A stretch of 48,340 nt of DNA from an uncultured SAR86 cluster bacterium (GCA_902541245.1 CACBPT010000004.1:1-48340), one strand, 5' to 3'. Positions 25,056-34,135 are shown, counted from the first letter of the stretch. Notes: generated by a model from the sequence alone, not told the origin. Numbers and translations are program-made.

Positions 25056-25499
25056 TTAACTCAAAAGTTTTTTTACAAGCTTGCTTACAGTTGACATGTC
25101 AGCTTTTCCTTCAAAAATTGGTTTTAGGTGACCCATAAGCTTGCCCATATCCTTTATGCTTTCAGCTGAAACAGCAATTATTCCTTCTTGAACTAGTTTT
25201 TGTATTTCTTCTTCTGATAACTGCTCTGGTAAATATTTTAAAATCACGTTGAGCTGCTCTTCTTCAGTGGCAACTAAATCTTCTCTTCCACCACTCTTAA
25301 ATTGAGCTATAGAATCCCTTCGTTGCTTAACATTTTTATTAATCAAATCAGATACTTTTTTATCATCAGCCTCAACTCTCTCATCGATCTCAAATCTTTT
25401 AATATCTGCAATCAACATTCGCAAGGTATCACGCACTATTACGTCTTTGCTAAGCATTGCAGCTTTTAAATCTTGATTAATTGTATCTAGAAGGGACAA
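25056..25499 (-). CDS. yqeY: YqeY/GatB-like domain protein
   Basis: A 147-residue YqeY, a small helical protein resembling the tail of the tRNA amidotransferase GatB. Key blocks are LLDTINQDLKAAMLSKD, LRMLIADIKRFEID, LKYLPEQLSEEEI and MGKLMGHLKP. I place the start at a TTG at 25499, one base after the rpsU stop, which gives exactly the usual 147 residues. A start at 25556 would add 19 residues and overlap rpsU by 56 bp. The rpsU-yqeY pairing is widespread. A role in tRNA aminoacylation is suspected but not shown. Confidence 0.85.
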   Translation of the reverse strand: MSLLDTINQDLKAAMLSKDVIVRDTLRMLIADIKRFEIDERVEADDKKVSDLINKNVKQRRDSIAQFKSGGREDLVATEEEQLNVILKYLPEQLSEEEIQKLVQEGIIAVSAESIKDMGKLMGHLKPIFEGKADMSTVSKLVKKLLS

Positions 25500-25500
25500 A

Positions 25501-25719
25501 TCAGCGATATGATCTTTGCCTAGAGAAACTAAATTTTCTATTAGTCTTATGAGCACGCTTAATTGCAGCAGCCATTTTTCTCTTTCTTACAGCTGTAGGC
25601 TTTTCATAAAATTCTCTGGCACGAATTTCAGGAACAATTGCAGCTTTTTCACAAGCACGCTTAAATTTTCTTAGACCAACGTCGAAGTATTCTGTATCTT
25701 TTATTATTATAGAAGGCAT
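25501..25719 (-). CDS. rpsU: 30S ribosomal protein S21
   Basis: A 72-residue S21. [36 protein letters not shown] and the basic C-terminus match the family, whose usual length is 71. S21 helps the 30S subunit bind natural mRNAs. It is divergent from tsaD with a 50-bp gap, the conserved rpsU/tsaD arrangement. The usual dnaG-rpoD genes do not follow here; yqeY does, and then convergent amidohydrolases. Confidence 0.96.
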   Translation of the reverse strand: MPSIIIKDTEYFDVGLRKFKRACEKAAIVPEIRAREFYEKPTAVRKRKMAAAIKRAHKTNRKFSFSRQRSYR

Positions 25720-25769
25720 AATTGCGTTGTAGTTTATTCTTTTTATTGAGGGAATGCAAAAAACTTTTT

Positions 25770-26768
25770 ATGATTACATTAGGTATTGAAACGTCATGTG
25801 ATGAGACTGCAATTGCTTTGTTTGATTCCGACAAAGGCTTAATTGGAGAAGCAGTTTTTTCTCAAACAGATATTCATGCTGAGTATGGCGGAGTTATTCC
25901 TGAGCTAGCTTCCCGAGATCATTGTCAAAAAATAATTTATATTTTCAGACAAGCATTAGGAGATATTTCTCTAAGCTCAATTGATCAAATTGCTTACACA
26001 GCAGGACCAGGTTTACTAGGCACCTTACTTATTGGAGAAAATTTTGCTCAGGGCCTTTCTCTTTCTTTAAAAAAACCATTAATACCTGTTAACCATCTAG
26101 AAGGCCATTTAGTTGCACCATTTTTAGGCGGCGATAAATTAGATTTTCCTTTTTTAACACTTCTAGTTTCTGGAGGGCATTCATTAATTGTTGATGTACG
26201 AAATCTAGATGATTACAAAATCCTTGGTCAATCCAGAGATGATGCAGTTGGTGAGGCATTTGATAAAGTTGCTAAGCTTCTTGGTTTAGGTTATCCAGGT
26301 GGACCAGAAATAGAGAAGATGTCATATAAAGGAGATCCAAAGAAATTTACTTTTCCCCAGCCAATGTTAAATAGTAATGATTATGATTTTAGTTTTAGTG
26401 GTTTGAAAACCGCAGTGCTATATGCTGTACAAGATTTAGATAAAATGACTGATCAAATAAAAGCAGATATATGTGCATCATTTCAGCATGCAGCTACTGA
26501 AGTATTAACAAAAAAGATATCTAAAGCGCTTGAGGACACTGGAAGAGAGGGAATCATCTTAGCAGGAGGTGTTGCAGCAAATAAACTTCTTAGAGAAAAG
26601 ATGTCCAACATGCAAGAATCATTAAAAATTAAGGTTTTATATCCACCAATAGCACATTGCACTGATAATGCCGCAATGATTGCATACTTAGGCAGTCTCA
26701 AAGCCAAGGAAGCAACTTATAAACTAAACTCTCATGCTAGACCGCGTTGGCCATTAGAAACAAAATAA
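25770..26768 (+). CDS. tsaD: tRNA N6-threonylcarbamoyladenosine transferase TsaD
   Basis: A 332-residue catalytic subunit that transfers threonylcarbamoyl to A37 of tRNAs that read ANN codons, with TsaB and TsaE. The N-terminal ITLGIETSCDETA, the metal-binding NHLEGHL, LLVSGGHSLI, FDKVAKLLGLGYPGGPEIE and the C-terminal CTDNAAMIAYLG are all present. I use the ATG at 25770 (MITLGIETS); the reading frame is open to 25722 but the extra residues are unlike the family. It is followed after one base by folB. Confidence 0.96.
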   Translation: MITLGIETSCDETAIALFDSDKGLIGEAVFSQTDIHAEYGGVIPELASRDHCQKIIYIFRQALGDISLSSIDQIAYTAGPGLLGTLLIGENFAQGLSLSLKKPLIPVNHLEGHLVAPFLGGDKLDFPFLTLLVSGGHSLIVDVRNLDDYKILGQSRDDAVGEAFDKVAKLLGLGYPGGPEIEKMSYKGDPKKFTFPQPMLNSNDYDFSFSGLKTAVLYAVQDLDKMTDQIKADICASFQHAATEVLTKKISKALEDTGREGIILAGGVAANKLLREKMSNMQESLKIKVLYPPIAHCTDNAAMIAYLGSLKAKEATYKLNSHARPRWPLETK

Positions 26769-26769
26769 A

Positions 26770-27117
26770 ATGAAAGACATTATCTATATAAAAGATTTAA
26801 GAGTTCAAACGATTATTGGAATCTTTGGATGGGAGAGGGAGGTAAGACAAGAAGTAAGTATTGATTTAGAAATTTCTTTTGATTGCAAAAAAGCTGCAAA
26901 AACTGACTCTATAAAAGATACCATTGATTATAAAAAGATAACAAAAAATATTATCAAGTTTGTTGAGGGATCTTCATTTCAGCTCCAAGAATCTCTAGCA
27001 GAGGGAATTGCTAAACTAGTGAAGAATGAATACAAAAGCTCATCTATCAAGCTGAGGGTCTCAAAACCGGGCGCGTTACGATATGCAGAAGACGTTGGAG
27101 TCATAATTTCTAGATAA
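26770..27117 (+). CDS. folB: dihydroneopterin aldolase
   Basis: A 115-residue enzyme that splits dihydroneopterin to 6-hydroxymethyldihydropterin in folate synthesis. The N-terminal IYIKDLRVQTIIGIFGWE, the DTIDYKKI substrate region, and SKPGALRYAEDVGVII at the end fit the family. It sits between tsaD and folK and overlaps folK by one base. The order tsaD (ygjD) then folB then folK is common in gammaproteobacteria. Confidence 0.95.
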   Translation: MKDIIYIKDLRVQTIIGIFGWEREVRQEVSIDLEISFDCKKAAKTDSIKDTIDYKKITKNIIKFVEGSSFQLQESLAEGIAKLVKNEYKSSSIKLRVSKPGALRYAEDVGVIISR

Positions 27118-27494
27118 TGAAGTACTTTCTTTCCCTTGGAAGCAATATTGAGCCAAGAAAAAATTTAGATTTAGCTATAAGCGCTCTTGGTACGCTACTC
27201 AATGAAATGAATTGCTCTTCAACACATCAGACAATAGCAGAGGGCTTTGAGGGTGAAGACTTCTTAAATCTCGTTATTTCCGGAAATTCTCCGTTAACTT
27301 TTGAATCTCTTAATAAAGAGCTTAAGTCTATTGAGGATAAAGCCGGCCGTGATAGAGAGGCTCCCAAATTTTCTGCCAGAACTCTTGATATAGATATAGT
27401 TTTACAAATAAATGATGAAGAGGAGATACTCTTTGAGAGCGATGAAATAGCTAAATATAGTTTTGTTTCTGAGCCTTTAAAGGAGCTGCTTTAG
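27117..27494 (+). CDS. folK: 2-amino-4-hydroxy-6-hydroxymethyldihydropteridine pyrophosphokinase (short form)
   Basis: A 125-residue HPPK, which moves pyrophosphate from ATP to the FolB product. It is shorter than the E. coli enzyme (159). The key parts are there: SLGSN at the N-terminus, GRDREAPKFSARTLDIDIVL with both catalytic aspartates. The C-terminal HPRMxxRxFVLxPL stretch is replaced by a brief EIAKYSFVSEPLKELL. The stop is 2 bp from the convergent APH-family gene. Confidence 0.9.
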   Translation: MKYFLSLGSNIEPRKNLDLAISALGTLLNEMNCSSTHQTIAEGFEGEDFLNLVISGNSPLTFESLNKELKSIEDKAGRDREAPKFSARTLDIDIVLQINDEEEILFESDEIAKYSFVSEPLKELL

Positions 27495-27496
27495 AT

Positions 27497-28570
27497 TTAT
27501 TTGTAGTACTTTTCAACTAAATCCCATGCAGCTTCTGCTAATGGAGCAACTTGATTACCCCGTTCCTCTGCATGTTTGCTTGCTGCAGTTCCATCTCTCA
27601 CCCTGCCCATAATGCCTTGAAGAATTCCTGCAAGCTTAAAAATATTAAATATAGTATAGAACTCCCAGTTCTCATCTAGCTTTTTACCGGTATGTCTTGA
27701 GTACATGTTTCTATATTCCTCTTCAGTGGGTATACCATTTTCATTACAAAACTTTTGATCAGCTAATTGGGGTATGTTTCTCCAACTAATACAATGATAA
27801 TTAAAATCAGCAATAGGATGTCCAAGTGTTGAAAGCTCCCAATCAAGCACGCCCATAACATTATTGTTTGAACAAAAAACCATGTTATCAAGCCTATAGT
27901 CTCCATGAACGATTGATGTTTCATCTTCATCAGGAATATTTGTTGGCAACCAATCGATAAGATTATTCATAGCCGGAATGTTCTCAGTTTCAGATGCTAA
28001 ATATTGCTTTGTCCATCTTGAAACCTGTCTAGCGATGTAATTTCCAGGTTTTCCATAATTAGATAGCCCAACACTCTCATAATCAACATTATGCAATTCA
28101 GCAATAACCTTGTTTTTGCTTGCATAAATCTCCATTCTTTCTTGTGGAGATTTTTTTGATAATAATAGATCCCAATAAACAGTGCCATCTAGGAAATCCA
28201 TGACAAAAAAAGGAGTTCCAATAATATCAGCGTCTTCACATAAACCATAAGTTTTAGGAACAGGCACCTCAGTATTTTGAAGAGCTGTTATAACTTTATA
28301 TTCTCTATCAACAGCGTGAGCAGATGGAAGCAAAATTCCTGGAGGTTTCCTGCGCAGAACAAACTCCTGATTTGTTGAGGAGATCTTATAGGTTGGATTT
28401 GATTGTCCACCTTTAAACTGAACCACTTTATCTATCTTGCCTGCAGATGGAACATTATCTTCAAACCATTCTTGAAGCTTTAATTCATCAAACTTTAGAT
28501 TTTCAGCAACTTCCTTAGTGCCCGAAAAAATTAAAGTATTGTCAGCATTCTCTAAATTAATATCACTCAT
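27497..28570 (-). CDS. APH-family phosphotransferase, ACAD10/11 N-domain type
   Basis: A 357-residue kinase-fold protein of the aminoglycoside-phosphotransferase superfamily, in the subgroup linked to the N-terminal domain of ACAD10/ACAD11. That subgroup is thought to phosphorylate 4-hydroxy acyl-CoAs. The nucleotide region FVLRRKPPG, catalytic HGDYRLDNMVF and metal-binding GVLDWELSTLGHP are visible. The start overlaps the stop of the SDR gene by one base. It is the last gene of the long minus-strand run starting at lptD. The lipid-kinase assignment is by analogy; antibiotic resistance is unlikely. Confidence 0.8.
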   Translation of the reverse strand: MSDINLENADNTLIFSGTKEVAENLKFDELKLQEWFEDNVPSAGKIDKVVQFKGGQSNPTYKISSTNQEFVLRRKPPGILLPSAHAVDREYKVITALQNTEVPVPKTYGLCEDADIIGTPFFVMDFLDGTVYWDLLLSKKSPQERMEIYASKNKVIAELHNVDYESVGLSNYGKPGNYIARQVSRWTKQYLASETENIPAMNNLIDWLPTNIPDEDETSIVHGDYRLDNMVFCSNNNVMGVLDWELSTLGHPIADFNYHCISWRNIPQLADQKFCNENGIPTEEEYRNMYSRHTGKKLDENWEFYTIFNIFKLAGILQGIMGRVRDGTAASKHAEERGNQVAPLAEAAWDLVEKYYK

Positions 28571-29295
28571 TAAAGAGATTTACCTCCATCTACATTTAAT
28601 ATTTGACCAGTTACGTACTCAGCTTCAGATAAATATATTGCAGCATCTGCAATATCTTTTTCGTTCCCCATCTTAGACATTGGTATTAATTTAATAATGT
28701 TATCTTTTTGTTCTTTTGTCCAAGAAACATCTGGTGGCTCAAGAATAGCTCCTGGAGCAATTGCATTGACTCTAATATCTGGAGCTAACTCTTTGGCTAA
28801 TGATTGTGTGATTGTTTGAAGCCCTGATTTTGCTGCAAGGTAAATCGAATGGTTTATTAATGGTCTGTTAACATTAATATCAGTAATATTAATAATAAAA
28901 CCCTTATTCTTTCTAAGTGAGTCACACAAGGACTGGATTAAGAAAAGAGGAGCCTTCAAATTGCTTCCCATTAAAGCGTCCCAGTTTTCTTGAGATAAAG
29001 ATCCCATTGGGGTTGGATAAAATGTCGATGCATTATTTATTAATCCATCAATACTCCCACCCTGTGAAAGTGATGTTTCTGCGAGTCTTAAAACATCATC
29101 TACATTATCAAGATTTCCTTGAATTAAAAAAGCGCTATTCTTTCTTATCGCATTCATCTCATCAGCTAAAGATTGAGCATCTTTGATTGAGCTATTGTAA
29201 TGAATAATAATATTCCAACCTTTTTTAAAAAATGATAGAGCCATTTCTTTCCCAACTCGCTTTGCAGCACCAGTAATTAGAATAGTTTTATTCAT
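28570..29295 (-). CDS. folM: SDR, pteridine reductase-like (FolM type)
   Basis: A 241-residue SDR with the TGxxxRxG loop (TGAAKRVG near residue 8) that marks pteridine reductases; most SDRs have Gly in place of that Arg. Other family-like parts are INNASTFYPTPMG, NITDINVNRPLINHSIYLAAKSGL with the YxxxK pair, and APDIRVNAIAPGAILEP. Such enzymes reduce dihydromonapterin or dihydrofolate with NADPH. Lying beside the folB-folK genes on the opposite strand strengthens a pterin role. ATGA overlap with cca upstream and a one-base overlap with the kinase downstream. Confidence 0.78.
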   Translation of the reverse strand: MNKTILITGAAKRVGKEMALSFFKKGWNIIIHYNSSIKDAQSLADEMNAIRKNSAFLIQGNLDNVDDVLRLAETSLSQGGSIDGLINNASTFYPTPMGSLSQENWDALMGSNLKAPLFLIQSLCDSLRKNKGFIINITDINVNRPLINHSIYLAAKSGLQTITQSLAKELAPDIRVNAIAPGAILEPPDVSWTKEQKDNIIKLIPMSKMGNEKDIADAAIYLSEAEYVTGQILNVDGGKSL

Positions 29296-30308
29296 AAGAT
29301 TCCCTTCAAAGTTTCATGATAAAGGAATTGTTTTTTTTCGGAAACTTCTGAAGTGGGAATATTAGCAATACAAGAAAAATCAATTTCCAATACAGACTTA
29401 AATATTTTTTCTAAATAACTTTTGTTATCTTGCAAACACTTATAATTTTTAATTTCCTCTAAGATTTCAAAATTTCTGTGAATATTAATTTTTTCAATAA
29501 GCTCGAGTCTCTCACGTATATTCTTACATTGAAAAATATCTAATACCTGTCTTAAAAGGTCTTGAGTTTTCTGGAATGAATTTGGGATGGGAAGTAAATC
29601 AGATAGTTGAAAATTATTAATTCTTTGAATATCTGCCCATTTTAGTTCCGGTGAGCTACCATCACATGAAACCTGATTTAATTTTTTAAACCATGGATCA
29701 GTTAATCGATATTTAATTATTGCATCAAAGAACTTATCTGAATGTTTGTTTTCAAGTGCTTTTTTTGTTTCTATCCAAATCCTTTCAGGCGAGAGTTCCT
29801 TTAGTTCTCTAGCATTTACAACTTTTTTAAAACAATCAATAGTTTCGCTGCACAGCTCAAAATCGCAAAGCTGATCGTATGATTTAAACCTAGCAAATCT
29901 AATTACTCTGAGTGGATCTTCAATAAAAGCTGAGGAAGTATGTCGAAAAATCTTTTTTTCTATATCTAATTGCCCACAGAATGGATCAATAATATTTCCA
30001 TTCTTATCTTTTGCAATTGAGTTAATTGTAAAGTCTCTTCGCTTGAGATCCTCCTTAAGAGTCACATTTGAATCAAAATAAAATTCAAAGCCCTTGTACC
30101 CAACACCAGATTTTTTTTCAGTTCTTGCAAGAGCATACTCTTCATTTGTATCAGGATGCAAAAATACTGGAAAATCTTTTCCAATAGCTTTAAATCCATT
30201 TTTTTCCATTTCTTCTGGACTAGAGTTAATAACAACCCAATCACGATCCTTTGGCTGAACACCCATTAATTCGTCTCTAACTGATCCACCTACTTGAAAT
30301 ATTTCCAT
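29292..30308 (-). CDS. cca: CCA tRNA nucleotidyltransferase (class II, no HD domain)
   Basis: A 338-residue enzyme that adds or repairs the CCA end of tRNAs. GGSVRDELMG and KDRDWVV (the catalytic DxD) open the head domain. RRDFTINSIAKD with DPFCGQLDIEKK, and then DPLRVIRFARFKSYD, follow. The E. coli protein is 412 residues because of a C-terminal HD phosphohydrolase domain; that domain is missing. It follows apaH after one base and overlaps the SDR by 4 bp. Confidence 0.95.
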   Translation of the reverse strand: MEIFQVGGSVRDELMGVQPKDRDWVVINSSPEEMEKNGFKAIGKDFPVFLHPDTNEEYALARTEKKSGVGYKGFEFYFDSNVTLKEDLKRRDFTINSIAKDKNGNIIDPFCGQLDIEKKIFRHTSSAFIEDPLRVIRFARFKSYDQLCDFELCSETIDCFKKVVNARELKELSPERIWIETKKALENKHSDKFFDAIIKYRLTDPWFKKLNQVSCDGSSPELKWADIQRINNFQLSDLLPIPNSFQKTQDLLRQVLDIFQCKNIRERLELIEKINIHRNFEILEEIKNYKCLQDNKSYLEKIFKSVLEIDFSCIANIPTSEVSEKKQFLYHETLKGIL

Positions 30309-30309
30309 G

Positions 30310-31113
30310 TTAGAAGTCCACCGATATTCTTTCTAAGTCGTTTAACCTTAGAGCGGTAAGTTTGCCTCTCCATACACAACCAGTATCAAGTCCAATGAAA
30401 TGTGGATCATCTGTTTGGCCATTTAATGCTGCCCAGTGGCCAAATACATAATATTGTTTCTTCTCTTCATGAACTTTAGAGCAATATTTGAACCATGGTT
30501 TGAAGCCGGCAGCAGCTTTAACAGTATTATTTTTTAGATCTAATTTGCAATTTTTATCTACAAATCTCATTCTTGTTAGATAATTAATAATAATTCTGCA
30601 TCTTTCATCATCAACCAATTTATCATTCCATTGATTGGGATTATCTCCCCACATTGACTGCAGAACTTTCAAAGGATTTTTTTGAAGCAATGAAGTCACT
30701 TCATAAGCAAGTTCCTTAGTTTTTTCAGGTGACCATATTTCAGGGATGCCAGCATGTGAAATAAGAAAGGTATTTCCAGTTAATTCATCAATAAGCTCTA
30801 GCATTAGGGGCATTTTTAGTAGCCATTTAAAAATTTGTTTATTGTTGTCAGCCTCAACAATTTCTTTAAGGCTTCCTTTAGCCTTGTCTATGCTCAATAG
30901 ATAGAGCAAATATAGATCATGATTGCCCAAAACCGTTACAATGCTTGAATCAGCCATACAATAGTTAATGACTGACAGAGAGTCTGGCCCTCTGTTTACC
31001 AAGTCACCTAATAAAATTACTTTATCCTCATCTTTTTTATAATTAATCTTTTTCAGTAACTCTGTAAACTGATCAAAACAACCATGTATATCACCAATAA
31101 CGTATGTACTCAT
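30310..31113 (-). CDS. apaH: bis(5'-nucleosyl)-tetraphosphatase, symmetrical
   Basis: A 267-residue metallophosphatase that cleaves Ap4A to two ADP and can remove Np4 caps from RNA. Metal motifs are GDIHGCFDQ at the N-terminus, LLGDLVNRGPDS, and LGNHDLYLL. The C-terminal GHWAALNGQTDDPHFIGLDT fits. It lies downstream of rsmA with no gap; apaG, which sits between rsmA and apaH in E. coli, is missing. Confidence 0.96.
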   Translation of the reverse strand: MSTYVIGDIHGCFDQFTELLKKINYKKDEDKVILLGDLVNRGPDSLSVINYCMADSSIVTVLGNHDLYLLYLLSIDKAKGSLKEIVEADNNKQIFKWLLKMPLMLELIDELTGNTFLISHAGIPEIWSPEKTKELAYEVTSLLQKNPLKVLQSMWGDNPNQWNDKLVDDERCRIIINYLTRMRFVDKNCKLDLKNNTVKAAAGFKPWFKYCSKVHEEKKQYYVFGHWAALNGQTDDPHFIGLDTGCVWRGKLTALRLNDLERISVDF

Positions 31114-31881
31114 TTAAATTTCAATAACTCTAAAAATGGAAATGAATTCCTCAATTGATAGTTCTTCTGCTCTTGAAAGTGGGTTGATAGCAAGCTGCCG
31201 AAAATCAATATCAAATTTCTTTAGGTTATTCTTAATGCCTTTTCTTTTATTTGCAAAAGATTGATCTATTAAAGTAGAAAATTTTATATATTCGTTTATT
31301 GAAATGTGTGGCGCTGATCGAGGTATTAATCTAATAAAAGAAGACTGAACTTTAGGTTTTATATCAAAGGATTCTGGCGGAACATCAAAAAGTACAAAGG
31401 TTTGGAAAAAAGCAGAAATTTTTACTCCTAACCTGCCCCAATCGCCTGAAAGGTGTGAGGCGCAAATCCTATTAGCAACTTCTTTTTGTACCAAAAAATG
31501 CATATCTTCTATCGCATTAAAATATTGTAATAACTTCAAAATTATCTGAGTAGAAATATTGTATGGAAGATTCCCCACGATCCTATGCTTTTTTGTACTT
31601 AAAAAATTTAAAGATTCTTTTAATACATCACCATGTATAAATTGATATTTAGAAGTATTATATTTCTGCTCAAGCATATCTATATTTTTTTGATCAATAT
31701 CCATTGCAATAATCTTTATATTTTGACTCATTAATTTCTCAGTGAGGGCGCCTTTACCTGGACCAATTTCAAAAAATAAATTATTTTTTTGAGGATTTAT
31801 GGCTTGCTCAATCTCAAACAAAATTACAGGATCGATCAAGTAGTTTTGACCTAATTTTCGTCTATGAGATCTATCACTCAT
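31114..31881 (-). CDS. rsmA: 16S rRNA dimethyladenosine transferase RsmA (KsgA)
   Basis: A 255-residue SAM-dependent enzyme that dimethylates two adjacent adenosines near the 3' end of 16S rRNA. LGQNYLIDP at the N-terminus, the SAM-binding FEIGPGKGALTEKL, the catalytic VGNLPYNIST (motif IV, NLPY), and KPKVQSSFIRLIPR are visible. It overlaps the pdxA stop by 4 bp. The order lptD-surA-pdxA-rsmA is highly conserved in gammaproteobacteria. Confidence 0.96.
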   Translation of the reverse strand: MSDRSHRRKLGQNYLIDPVILFEIEQAINPQKNNLFFEIGPGKGALTEKLMSQNIKIIAMDIDQKNIDMLEQKYNTSKYQFIHGDVLKESLNFLSTKKHRIVGNLPYNISTQIILKLLQYFNAIEDMHFLVQKEVANRICASHLSGDWGRLGVKISAFFQTFVLFDVPPESFDIKPKVQSSFIRLIPRSAPHISINEYIKFSTLIDQSFANKRKGIKNNLKKFDIDFRQLAINPLSRAEELSIEEFISIFRVIEI

Positions 31882-32864
31882 TGAAGCTGCATCTCAGCAA
31901 GCTTTAAAGCTTCTTTAATTGATCCTAGGTTTGGTTTAATTTTGCCAGCAATTTCTAACGCTGTTCCATGATCAACAGAAGTTCTTACTATAGGCGTGCC
32001 AAGTGTAATATTGACAGCTTTTCCAAAGCTTAAAGCTTTTAACACTGGCAACGCTTGATCATGATACATAGCAAGATACGCATCAGTTTCTCTTAATTGA
32101 TCATTATTGAAGGCTGTATCTGCAGACCTAGCATACGAGACATTGATCCCTATTTTCCTGCATATTTTTACTGCGGGATTAATTTTTAATAATTCTTCTT
32201 TACCAATTTTGCCATTTTCTCCAGCATGAGGATTTAAACCAAGAACTTTTATAGAAGGATTTTTGATTTTAAAATTACTTTTAAGGCCAGAATTTAATAT
32301 TTTAATTATTTCCACAAGTTTTAACTTTTGAATATTTTTTGATACTTCTGCAAGAGGAATATGAGTTGTTGCAAGGGCTACCTTTATATTTTTTGCTGCA
32401 AGCAGCATCACTACTTCTTTTGATTTGGTATGTTTTTTAATCCATTCAGTATGACCTTGAAAAGATTCAAATCCACCTTCAATGATATTGCTTTTTTGTA
32501 TAGGACCAGTAACCAGGCCTATTTTTTTATTTTTTAAGGCTTGATTAATTCCAAAGTTAAGATTTTTTATAACATATTGCGCATTTTCATGATTTAATTT
32601 GCCAGGAGTAAAATCTTTGCATTTTGCCACCTGAAAAAATTGAATAATGCCTTTTTTATTCTGCTCAGCCTTGTTCAATGATTTAAGTTCTTCAAATTTA
32701 AGGTTTAAACTTAGTACCTTTGCTCTTGATCTAAGCAAGTCCAAATCTGCAATACATATCAAATTTGCATTCATTTCCTCCCAGAATTTAAGTTTCGATA
32801 TGTGCAGTAATGAGTCCACACCAATACCTGCAGGTTCACCGGGAGAGTAAAGTAATTGTTTCAA
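31878..32864 (-). CDS. pdxA: 4-hydroxythreonine-4-phosphate dehydrogenase
   Basis: A 328-residue dehydrogenase of the DXP-dependent route to pyridoxal phosphate. Features are YSPGEPAGIG at the N-terminus, LVTGPIQKSNI, the metal ligand in FQGHTEWI, GLNPHAGENGKIG, and the AMYHDQALPVLKALSF block. Active-site residues are intact. It has 4-bp overlaps with surA upstream and rsmA downstream, so it is tightly coupled within the operon. Confidence 0.96.
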   Translation of the reverse strand: MKQLLYSPGEPAGIGVDSLLHISKLKFWEEMNANLICIADLDLLRSRAKVLSLNLKFEELKSLNKAEQNKKGIIQFFQVAKCKDFTPGKLNHENAQYVIKNLNFGINQALKNKKIGLVTGPIQKSNIIEGGFESFQGHTEWIKKHTKSKEVVMLLAAKNIKVALATTHIPLAEVSKNIQKLKLVEIIKILNSGLKSNFKIKNPSIKVLGLNPHAGENGKIGKEELLKINPAVKICRKIGINVSYARSADTAFNNDQLRETDAYLAMYHDQALPVLKALSFGKAVNITLGTPIVRTSVDHGTALEIAGKIKPNLGSIKEALKLAEMQLQ

Positions 32865-34108
32865 TCTAATTCTTTGAATTCTACGAATGCTTCAGAGCGA
32901 ATGGTTCTGAGAGTATTCTCAAGTTCTTCATCAAACTTTCTTGAAAATAAAATTCCATAGGCTCTGTCTTTTATGACTTCCTCAGTTAGATCCTCTGTCC
33001 GTTTATCGAGAACTTGCAGAAAATGAAAACCGAATTCTGATTCGAAAATAGGAGAAATTTCATCAATAGGGGATGCTAGCATCATTTTTTCAAATGCGGG
33101 AGCTGTTGTTCCAAGACTTAACCAATCAAGATCACCCCCTCGTGATGCTGAGCCAGGATCCTCTGAGAACTCTTTAGCAAGCAAACTAAAATCTTCACCT
33201 GCCAGAACTCTATTTCTAACATCTTCCAATTCTTTTCTAGTAAACATTTTATCTCTAAGCTTAGTTTCCATCATTAAAATATGTCTCACATTCCATTGCT
33301 CTTCAAACTTAACCAAATCACCTCTTTTGTCCTCTAACTTTAAAATATAAAAACCAGAACCAGCTTTCAAAGGCTCGGAAACAAAACCTTTCTTTTTATT
33401 TTTGAGTGCACTAGCAAATAATGAAGGCATATCACCTAAATTTCTCCAACCCATTGCTCCTCCTTGAGAGGCGTTATTGCTCTTAGATTTTGACTTTGCT
33501 AGTTCAACAAAATCAGAACCATTATTGATTTTTTGAATTAATTCTAAAGCTTGATTTTCACTCGACACAAGTATCTGCCTTACAAATAATTCGGGTGACA
33601 ATTGATTAATAACTCCTTCAGTTGCCAGAAAGCCATTAAGCTCTTGTTCAGTGATATCAACCTCTCTTCCGACCCTTCCTCTTTGCACTCTTTGAATGAT
33701 CATTTCCTCTCTTACTTGTTCTCTTAAATCTTGATAAGACTCGCCTTCAGACTCTATAGTCTCAATGAACTCTTCCAAGCTTAATTGATTATTCTGTGCA
33801 ATATTTTGAAATGATGCATTGAGTTCAGTATCACTAACTCTGATGCCAGCCCTATCAGCCATTTGGAGTTGTAACTCTTGAATAATTAAGCGTTCATGGA
33901 CTTGCTCCAAGAGCATTTCATCAGGTGGTAAAGCAGCTCCTTGTTCTGAATACCTTTTTTTAATATTTTGCATCATGTCATCAACTTGAGATTCAAGAAC
34001 AACTCCTTCTCCAACAATAATTGCCACTCTATCAAGGATTTCAATTTTTGCTGTTGTTAAAAGCGGCATTATAAAAAATGGTAGCAAGATAAATATTTTT
34101 AATTTCAT
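32861..34108 (-). CDS. surA: periplasmic chaperone/peptidyl-prolyl isomerase SurA
   Basis: A 415-residue periplasmic chaperone for outer-membrane proteins. A signal peptide (about 1-20, ending TTA) is followed by the SurA N-domain (ILDRVAIIVGEGVVLESQVD). Two parvulin domains follow: the first around 170-265 (GGAMGWRNLGDMPSLFASAL) and the second around 275-375 (ASRGGDLDWLSLGTTAPAF). LptD is itself a known SurA client, and lptD is the gene just upstream. Confidence 0.95.
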   Translation of the reverse strand: MKLKIFILLPFFIMPLLTTAKIEILDRVAIIVGEGVVLESQVDDMMQNIKKRYSEQGAALPPDEMLLEQVHERLIIQELQLQMADRAGIRVSDTELNASFQNIAQNNQLSLEEFIETIESEGESYQDLREQVREEMIIQRVQRGRVGREVDITEQELNGFLATEGVINQLSPELFVRQILVSSENQALELIQKINNGSDFVELAKSKSKSNNASQGGAMGWRNLGDMPSLFASALKNKKKGFVSEPLKAGSGFYILKLEDKRGDLVKFEEQWNVRHILMMETKLRDKMFTRKELEDVRNRVLAGEDFSLLAKEFSEDPGSASRGGDLDWLSLGTTAPAFEKMMLASPIDEISPIFESEFGFHFLQVLDKRTEDLTEEVIKDRAYGILFSRKFDEELENTLRTIRSEAFVEFKELD

Positions 34109-34135
34109 TATTTTTATTTTATTCGAGTTAATTCA

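Noticed and set aside
25722-25769. 16-residue N-terminal extension of tsaD
   Set aside because: TsaD begins at the strand ITLGIETS; the extension would fill the whole divergent promoter gap with rpsU.
27497-28570. Antibiotic resistance kinase
   Set aside because: The APH fold is shared by many metabolic kinases; the pattern and chromosomal operon setting fit the ACAD10/11-type group.
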